A program made the translations under genes and the position numbers. From assembly GCA_902634305.1 (NCBI GenBank), contig CACPJJ010000009.1, positions 1-48,785 of the forward strand: a stretch of 48,785 bases of DNA, read 5' to 3'. A model generated the notes under the pieces. The model was not told where the DNA came from and made no database searches. It saw only the letters and a list, made by a program, of their open reading frames with translations. Position 1 is the first letter of the stretch; each line of letters begins with the position of its first letter. The stretch is from an uncultured Pelagibacteraceae bacterium (lineage in GTDB: Bacteria > Pseudomonadota > Alphaproteobacteria > Pelagibacterales > Pelagibacteraceae). Below, one piece after another: positions 44,408-48,785 of the stretch.

Positions 44408-45688
44408 TTATCTTCCGAACTTAGTTTTCTTTATCAATTGTTCATACTGCGAACTCATTAGTCTAGTTTGTATTTGAGTAACAGTATCTATAGCAACTAC
44501 AACAACGATTAAAATTGAGGTTCCACCCAAATAAAAAGGTATTGGGTAATTAGCAATTAAAAATTCAGGCATTAAACACACTAGAGTTAAGTATAGTGCT
44601 CCAATTGTTGTTAATTTTGTTAATATATTGTCTATATATAAAGCGGTGCTTTCCCCTGGTCTTATACCAGGAATGAATCCTCCATATTTTCTTAAATTTT
44701 CAGCTGTTTCTGCAGGATTGAAAGTTATAGAAGTATAAAAAAAAGTGAAAAAAATAATTCCTGATGCATATAACAACATATACAAAGGTTGGCCTTGTGA
44801 AAAAAATGAAACTATTGTTTGAAAAGTTTCATTTTGAGATGCATTAAAATTTGAAAAAGTCACAGGAAGTAATAACAAAGCAGAAGCAAAAATTGCTGGT
44901 ATAACACCAGCTGAGTTTATTTTTAACGGTAAATGTGATGAATCACCTCCGTATATTTTATTTCCCATTTGTCTTTTGGGATAATTAATTAGTATTTTTC
45001 TTAATGCTCTTTCCATAAATACTATAAACATTATTGTTGCTACTAATAAAACAAATATAAAAATTATCATAACCGTTGAAATTGCACCAGTTCTGCCTAA
45101 TTCAAAAGTTGTTACTAAGGCTCTAGGAATTTCTGCTACAATTCCTGAAAATATTATTAGTGATATTCCATTACCAATACCTCTTTGGGTTATTTGCTCT
45201 CCTAACCACATCAAAAACATTGTTCCTGCAACTATTGTGGTAACTGTAGAAATTTTAAAAAATAATCCTGGATTTATTACTAAATTAGCTGATGATTCAA
45301 GACCAACAGACAAACCATAGCCTTGTACAGTAGCTAATAGAACAGTTCCATATCTAGTTATTTGAGTTATTTTTTGTCTACCAGTTTCACCTTGGCTTTT
45401 TAAATTTTTAAAATAATCTGAAACACCTGTTAGCAACTGAACTATGATTGATGAAGATATATAAGGCATAATACCAAGAGCAAAAATTGCCATTCTACTG
45501 ACTGCTCCACCAGCAAAGACATTGAACATTCCTAATAATCCTTGTTGATTAGATTGCATCAATTGCTGAAGTTGCTCAGGATCAATTCCTGGTAGAGGTA
45601 CAAATGTACCAAATCTATAGACTGATAAGATAAAAATAGTAAATAAAATTCTATTTCTTAAATCATTAGACTGAGAAGATTCGCTCAT
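44408..45688 (-). CDS. secY: Preprotein translocase subunit SecY
   Basis: SecY forms the Sec protein-conducting channel. The 426 residues contain about ten membrane helices. Motifs include RFGTFVPLPGIDPEQL, FALGIMPYISSSIIVQLL, the GIGNGISLIIFSGIVAEIP region, LPLKINSAGVIPAIFAS and GFIPGIRPGESTALYI. It is the next-to-last gene of the spc operon here, before adk. LepB, encoded at 9204-9938, acts on its exported substrates. Confidence 0.97.
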   Translation of the reverse strand: MSESSQSNDLRNRILFTIFILSVYRFGTFVPLPGIDPEQLQQLMQSNQQGLLGMFNVFAGGAVSRMAIFALGIMPYISSSIIVQLLTGVSDYFKNLKSQGETGRQKITQITRYGTVLLATVQGYGLSVGLESSANLVINPGLFFKISTVTTIVAGTMFLMWLGEQITQRGIGNGISLIIFSGIVAEIPRALVTTFELGRTGAISTVMIIFIFVLLVATIMFIVFMERALRKILINYPKRQMGNKIYGGDSSHLPLKINSAGVIPAIFASALLLLPVTFSNFNASQNETFQTIVSFFSQGQPLYMLLYASGIIFFTFFYTSITFNPAETAENLRKYGGFIPGIRPGESTALYIDNILTKLTTIGALYLTLVCLMPEFLIANYPIPFYLGGTSILIVVVVAIDTVTQIQTRLMSSQYEQLIKKTKFGR

Positions 45689-45694
45689 AAAATT

Positions 45695-46153
45695 TTATTT
45701 TTTTGTATTTAAGCTAATATTTCCACCAACATTTTCTATCTTTTGTTTTGCTGATTTGGATGCAAAGTCTACTTTTAAATTAACTTTAAACTTTATTTCA
45801 CCATTTCCTAAAATTTTTAATTTATTAATTGATTTATTTAAAATATTTGTTTTTTTTAAACTTTCTAAATCAATTATAGTATCTGGGCCTATTTTTTTTG
45901 TATCAATTAAACTCTGAATTTTATCTAAGTTCAAAATTGCAATTTTTTCTTTTTTAATAGGGTTAAAGCCTCTTTTGGGTAATCTTCTATATAAAGGCAT
46001 TTGACCACCTTCAAAACTTTTAATAGCTACTCCACTTCTTGACTTTTGTCCTTTAACTCCTCTTCCAGAAGTTTTTCCTTTACCAGATCCTATTCCCCGG
46101 CCAACTCTCATTTTTTTTGATTTAACTTGAATTGTTGTGTTTAAATTTGTCAT
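45695..46153 (-). CDS. rplO: 50S ribosomal protein L15
   Basis: L15 is an early large-subunit assembly protein. The 152 residues show the glycine/lysine-rich N-terminal segment RVGRGIGSGKGKTSGRGVKG, then KSRSGVAIKSFEGGQMPLYR, RLPKRGFNPI and KILGNGEIKFKVNLKVD. The start shares one base with the rpsE stop (TAATG), leaving no room for the L30 gene (rpmD) usually found at this point. Confidence 0.97.
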   Translation of the reverse strand: MTNLNTTIQVKSKKMRVGRGIGSGKGKTSGRGVKGQKSRSGVAIKSFEGGQMPLYRRLPKRGFNPIKKEKIAILNLDKIQSLIDTKKIGPDTIIDLESLKKTNILNKSINKLKILGNGEIKFKVNLKVDFASKSAKQKIENVGGNISLNTKK

Positions 46154-46662
46154 TATCCTCTTTTTTCAATAATTTCAGAAATTTTTTTATTTCTTAAAGT
46201 TGATATATTTTTTGGCGAATTTTGTTTTAATAGAGCCTTTAAGCATGCTCTAATAACATTATGAGGATTTGCTGTTCCCAAAGATTTAGCTACAATATCT
46301 TTTATTCCCAATACTTCACAAACTGACCTTACCGGTCCACCAGCTATTATTCCTGTACCTTTGGGCGCAGCTCTTAATTTAATTTTTCCTGCACCATCTT
46401 TGCCATATATATCATGATGTATAGTTCTTCCTTCTCTTAAAGGTATATGAATTAGTTTTCTTCTAGCTAATTCATTAGCTTTTTTAATTGCATCGGGTAC
46501 TTGTTTGGCCTTAGCATGAGCAACACCAATTTTTCCGTTTTGATTACCAACAACCACCAAAGCTGAAAATCCAAATCTTCTTCCACCTTTCACTACTTTG
46601 GTAATTCTATTTATATGAACTAATTTTTCTAAGTATTCATTATTTTTTTCAAATTTTTCCAT
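46153..46662 (-). CDS. rpsE: 30S ribosomal protein S5
   Basis: S5 supports decoding fidelity and mRNA helicase activity of the 30S subunit. The 169 residues include VHINRITKVVKGGRRFGFSA, VVVGNQNGKIGVAHAKAKQV, HDIYGKDGAGKIKLRAAPKG, TGIIAGGPVRSVCEVLG and KSLGTANPHNVIRACLKAL. It is full length and follows rplR by three bases. Confidence 0.98.
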   Translation of the reverse strand: MEKFEKNNEYLEKLVHINRITKVVKGGRRFGFSALVVVGNQNGKIGVAHAKAKQVPDAIKKANELARRKLIHIPLREGRTIHHDIYGKDGAGKIKLRAAPKGTGIIAGGPVRSVCEVLGIKDIVAKSLGTANPHNVIRACLKALLKQNSPKNISTLRNKKISEIIEKRG

Positions 46663-46665
46663 AAA

Positions 46666-47022
46666 TTAAAAATCCATCCCATTTTTTCTTAAAGTATCAG
46701 CCAATGTTTTTATACGACCATGATACTTGTAAAAACCTCTATCGAAATAAACTTTTGTAATTTTTTTTTCTACAGCTTTTTTTGCTAATTCCTCTGCAAC
46801 TATTTCAGATAGTTCAGTTTTATTTTTTTTATTTTTTGCTTTTATTAATTTATCTTTTGAAGATGCTGACAATATTGTAATATTTTTATTATCATCTATT
46901 ATTTGAGCGCTTATATTTTTTGAAGATCTAGACACACTCAATCTATATCTATCTTTTTTAGATACTTTTTTTAGTTTATTTTTAATTCTAAATTTTTTTC
47001 TTTGCTTGGAACTTAATTTCAT
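46666..47022 (-). CDS. rplR: 50S ribosomal protein L18
   Basis: L18 binds 5S rRNA. The 118 residues have [37 protein letters not shown], and the C-terminal [20 protein letters not shown] plus RKNGMDF, matching the DRgg.yHGRvkaLAdaaReaGl.F consensus. The start shares one base with the rplF stop. Confidence 0.96.
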   Translation of the reverse strand: MKLSSKQRKKFRIKNKLKKVSKKDRYRLSVSRSSKNISAQIIDDNKNITILSASSKDKLIKAKNKKNKTELSEIVAEELAKKAVEKKITKVYFDRGFYKYHGRIKTLADTLRKNGMDF

Positions 47023-47561
47023 TATTTTTTCTTTCCTTCTTTTTTCAATATATATTGACCTTGTTCTTTTATACCTTTTCCTTTGTATGGTTCAGGAGGT
47101 CTAAGTGCTTTTATTTTGGATGCAATCATTCCGACTTCCTGTTTATCACTCCCACTTATTTTTATTATAGTCTGTTTTTCAACAGTAATTTTAACAGTAT
47201 CTGGTATATCAAAATTAATATCATGGCTAAATCCAAGTTGCATATTTAGCTGCTTTCCTTTTAAAGATGCTCTATAACCAACACCGTTTAGCTCTAAAGT
47301 CTTTCCATAACCAATGTTTATACCAATTATTGCATTGTTTAATAAACTTCTGTTCATTCCCCATAAACGTTTTGTATCTTGGTTTAAATTTTTTGGCTTT
47401 AATGAAACTGTTTTTCCTTCTTCAATTTTCAAATCAAAAGTATTTGTATCAATATTTAAGGTCTTTTTACCTAGCGGACCTTCAATATTTAATAAATTAC
47501 CATTTTGAACAACTTTTACTTTTTCAGGAATCGAAATATTAATTTTACCAATTTTAGACAT
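47022..47561 (-). CDS. rplF: 50S ribosomal protein L6
   Basis: L6 lies near the factor-binding centre of the 50S subunit. I start it at the ATG 47561-47559 ([15 protein letters not shown], 179 residues), because this matches the family M-S-R-I-G-K start and shares one base with the rpsH stop (TAATG). The longer frame adds five residues inside rpsH. Motifs are [32 protein letters not shown], and the C-terminal [18 protein letters not shown], similar to [13 protein letters not shown]. Confidence 0.96.
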   Translation of the reverse strand: MSKIGKINISIPEKVKVVQNGNLLNIEGPLGKKTLNIDTNTFDLKIEEGKTVSLKPKNLNQDTKRLWGMNRSLLNNAIIGINIGYGKTLELNGVGYRASLKGKQLNMQLGFSHDINFDIPDTVKITVEKQTIIKISGSDKQEVGMIASKIKALRPPEPYKGKGIKEQGQYILKKEGKKK

Positions 47562-47956
47562 TAAAATACCTTGCAAATTATTTCACCACCGATTTTTTGT
47601 TTTCTTGCATCAATATCTGACATTACACCTTTTGGTGTTGATACTATAGCAATTCCCAATCCATTGTTGATTTTTGGCAGGCTTTCTGCGCTAGAAAATA
47701 CTCTTCTGCCTGGTTTTGATATTCGTTGAATAGAACTAATCACAGGAGTTCCAGAATTATATTTTAATAATATTTCAAGAGTTGGTTTTTTTTCTTCGGA
47801 AGATGTTTTGTAGTCAATTATATATCCTTCATTTTTAAGAACATCTGCAATTTTAATCTTAAATTTTGAAGATGGCAGTTCAACTTTTTTATGATTTCTT
47901 AGCTGAGAATTTTTTATTCTTGCTATCATATCTCCTATTGGGTCATTTAAGCTCAT
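47561..47956 (-). CDS. rpsH: 30S ribosomal protein S8
   Basis: S8 binds the central domain of 16S rRNA and in other bacteria represses the spc operon. The 131 residues read MSLNDPIGDMIARIKNSQLR at the start, then VELPSSKFKIKIADVLKNEG, RISKPGRRVFSSAESLPKI and NGLGIAIVSTPKGVMSD, all canonical. It is preceded by rpsN with a 10-base gap. Confidence 0.97.
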   Translation of the reverse strand: MSLNDPIGDMIARIKNSQLRNHKKVELPSSKFKIKIADVLKNEGYIIDYKTSSEEKKPTLEILLKYNSGTPVISSIQRISKPGRRVFSSAESLPKINNGLGIAIVSTPKGVMSDIDARKQKIGGEIICKVF

Positions 47957-47966
47957 AATTTCCTTT

Positions 47967-48272
47967 CTACCAACTAGATTTCACCATACCAGGAATTTTA
48001 CCTTCTAATCCTAGCTTTCTTAATGCTATTCTTGATATTTTTAATTTTCTGTAAACTCCATGTGGTCTACCAGTAATTTGGCATCTGTTCATTATTCTTA
48101 TTTTAGAAGAATTTCTTGGAAGTTTAGATAGCTTTTGTTGAGCTTTAAATCTTTCTTCTAAAGGCAATTTTTTGTTCATAACAATTTCTTTTAGTTTTTT
48201 TCTTTTTGAATAATATTTGTTAGATAATTTAATTCTTTTATTATTTTTATTTATTGAGCTCATTTTAGCCAT
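47967..48272 (-). CDS. rpsN: 30S ribosomal protein S14 (zinc-free form)
   Basis: S14 sits in the 30S head. The 101-residue protein is the long form without the CxxC zinc pairs. Motifs are [60 protein letters not shown] and the C-terminal [11 protein letters not shown]. The start shares one base with the rplE stop (TAATG). Confidence 0.97.
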   Translation of the reverse strand: MAKMSSINKNNKRIKLSNKYYSKRKKLKEIVMNKKLPLEERFKAQQKLSKLPRNSSKIRIMNRCQITGRPHGVYRKLKISRIALRKLGLEGKIPGMVKSSW

Positions 48273-48785
48273 TAATTACTCCTTTTATTTACAAGTGGAA
48301 AATTAAACTTTTTTAAAAGTTCATAACTATCTTCCTTTTTTTTTGCTTTTATAACAATCGTAATATCCAATCCTCTAATTTTATCAACTTTATCAAAGTT
48401 AACTTCAGGAAAGATTATATGTTCTTTAATTCCAAAAGTGTAGTTTCCAAATTTATCAAATCCACTTAATGATAAACCTCTAAAATCTTTTATCCTTGGC
48501 AAAGCTATGTTTACTAATCTATCTATAAATTCATACATTTTATTTTTTCTTAAAGTGACTTTTAAACCTGCATTAGTATTTTTTCGCGTTTTAAAATTTG
48601 AAATAGATTTTTTAAACTTTGTTATTACAGGTTTTTGTCCAGTAATAGCTGCTAGATCTTCCTGGCTCGACTTTAAAATTTTTGAATCATTTCCATCTAT
48701 ACCTAGTCCCATATTTAGAACAACTTTTTTTATTTCAGGCACCATATAAAGATTTTTGTAGCCAAATTTTTCTTTTAAATTTGGT
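48272..48785 (-). CDS. rplE: 50S ribosomal protein L5 (N-terminus cut by window edge)
   Basis: L5 binds 5S rRNA and contacts the P-site tRNA. The frame stays open to the right edge. Upstream of the first in-window ATG (48745) the codons read [20 protein letters not shown], the known L5 N-terminal pattern ([16 protein letters not shown].K), so that ATG is internal and the true start lies just outside. Core motifs are [69 protein letters not shown] and [10 protein letters not shown]. About 171 residues are visible. Confidence 0.97.
   Translation of the reverse strand, partial: PNLKEKFGYKNLYMVPEIKKVVLNMGLGIDGNDSKILKSSQEDLAAITGQKPVITKFKKSISNFKTRKNTNAGLKVTLRKNKMYEFIDRLVNIALPRIKDFRGLSLSGFDKFGNYTFGIKEHIIFPEVNFDKVDKIRGLDITIVIKAKKKEDSYELLKKFNFPLVNKRSN

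Noticed and set aside
47055-47542. Four overlapping plus-strand frames inside rplF
   Set aside because: They are antisense to L6, mutually overlapping and Phe/Tyr/Leu-rich, as expected for the reverse of a Lys-rich gene.
1-48785. CRISPR arrays, insertion sequences, prophage, toxin-antitoxin or secondary-metabolite clusters
   Set aside because: I found no regularly spaced repeats, transposase or integrase, phage structural genes or biosynthetic megagenes in any frame.

Overview
This window is a very A+T-rich, almost gap-free stretch of bacterial chromosome. The proteins read as alphaproteobacterial, and everything fits a streamlined marine member of the SAR11 clade (Pelagibacterales): lysine/isoleucine/asparagine-rich proteins, no intergenic space longer than about 75 bases, dozens of 1-4 base gene overlaps, an alphaproteobacterial spc/alpha ribosomal cluster, and a four-subunit sarcosine oxidase operon. 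The clade is inferred from gene content and base composition; no 16S rRNA gene is present. I see no mobile element, prophage, CRISPR array or rRNA.

Layout. (1) 1-6150, minus strand: one compact operon-like run rpiB-glyA-nrdR-ribDEBH-nusB-thiL (thiL runs off the left edge), covering riboflavin synthesis, one-carbon metabolism and thiamine activation; a 2OG-Fe(II) oxygenase of unknown substrate lies upstream. (2) 6861-7853, plus: hemB. (3) 7859-15188, minus: dapA-smpB-folK-RSH(p)ppGpp enzyme-pyrE-pdxJ-acpS-lepB-rnc-recO. (4) 15232-17439, plus: a lytic transglycosylase, touching a convergent tRNA-Ser(GCT). (5) 17598-22684, plus: soxBDAG, heterotetrameric sarcosine oxidase. (6) 22652-28764, minus: gatCAB, an O-methyltransferase, trhO and a MATE transporter. 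(7) 28814-35547, plus: ruvX, pyrB with an inactive dihydroorotase-like partner, plsY, topA, two tiny exported proteins, and a RidA-family protein. (8) 35549-41457: galU-ugd (minus), panC (plus), mgtE (minus), lipB (plus), rluC-type pseudouridine synthase (minus). (9) 41469-48785, minus: the spc and alpha ribosomal operons with secY, adk and rpoA; rplE runs off the right edge.

How the genes work together. Sarcosine oxidase yields glycine and 5,10-methylene-tetrahydrofolate, and GlyA interconverts the same C1 unit with serine. RpiB makes ribulose 5-phosphate, which is the substrate of RibB in the same gene run. PyrE, PyrB and the PyrC-like protein are pyrimidine genes. GalU and Ugd make UDP-glucuronate in two steps.

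Most of the window is ordinary housekeeping DNA. No clear new multi-gene system is visible. The points most worth a second look are: an RSH (p)ppGpp enzyme in which the TGS domain runs directly into ACT with no helical/zinc-finger module; an NrdR whose two zinc knuckles read CxC rather than CxxC; a tiny lipoprotein plus a tiny secreted protein tucked behind topA; perfect palindromes in front of pyrB and soxB; genes expected from alphaproteobacterial synteny but absent here (era, rpmD, dprA); and two enzyme domains that have lost their metal ligands (the RibA-like half of RibB and the PyrC homologue).
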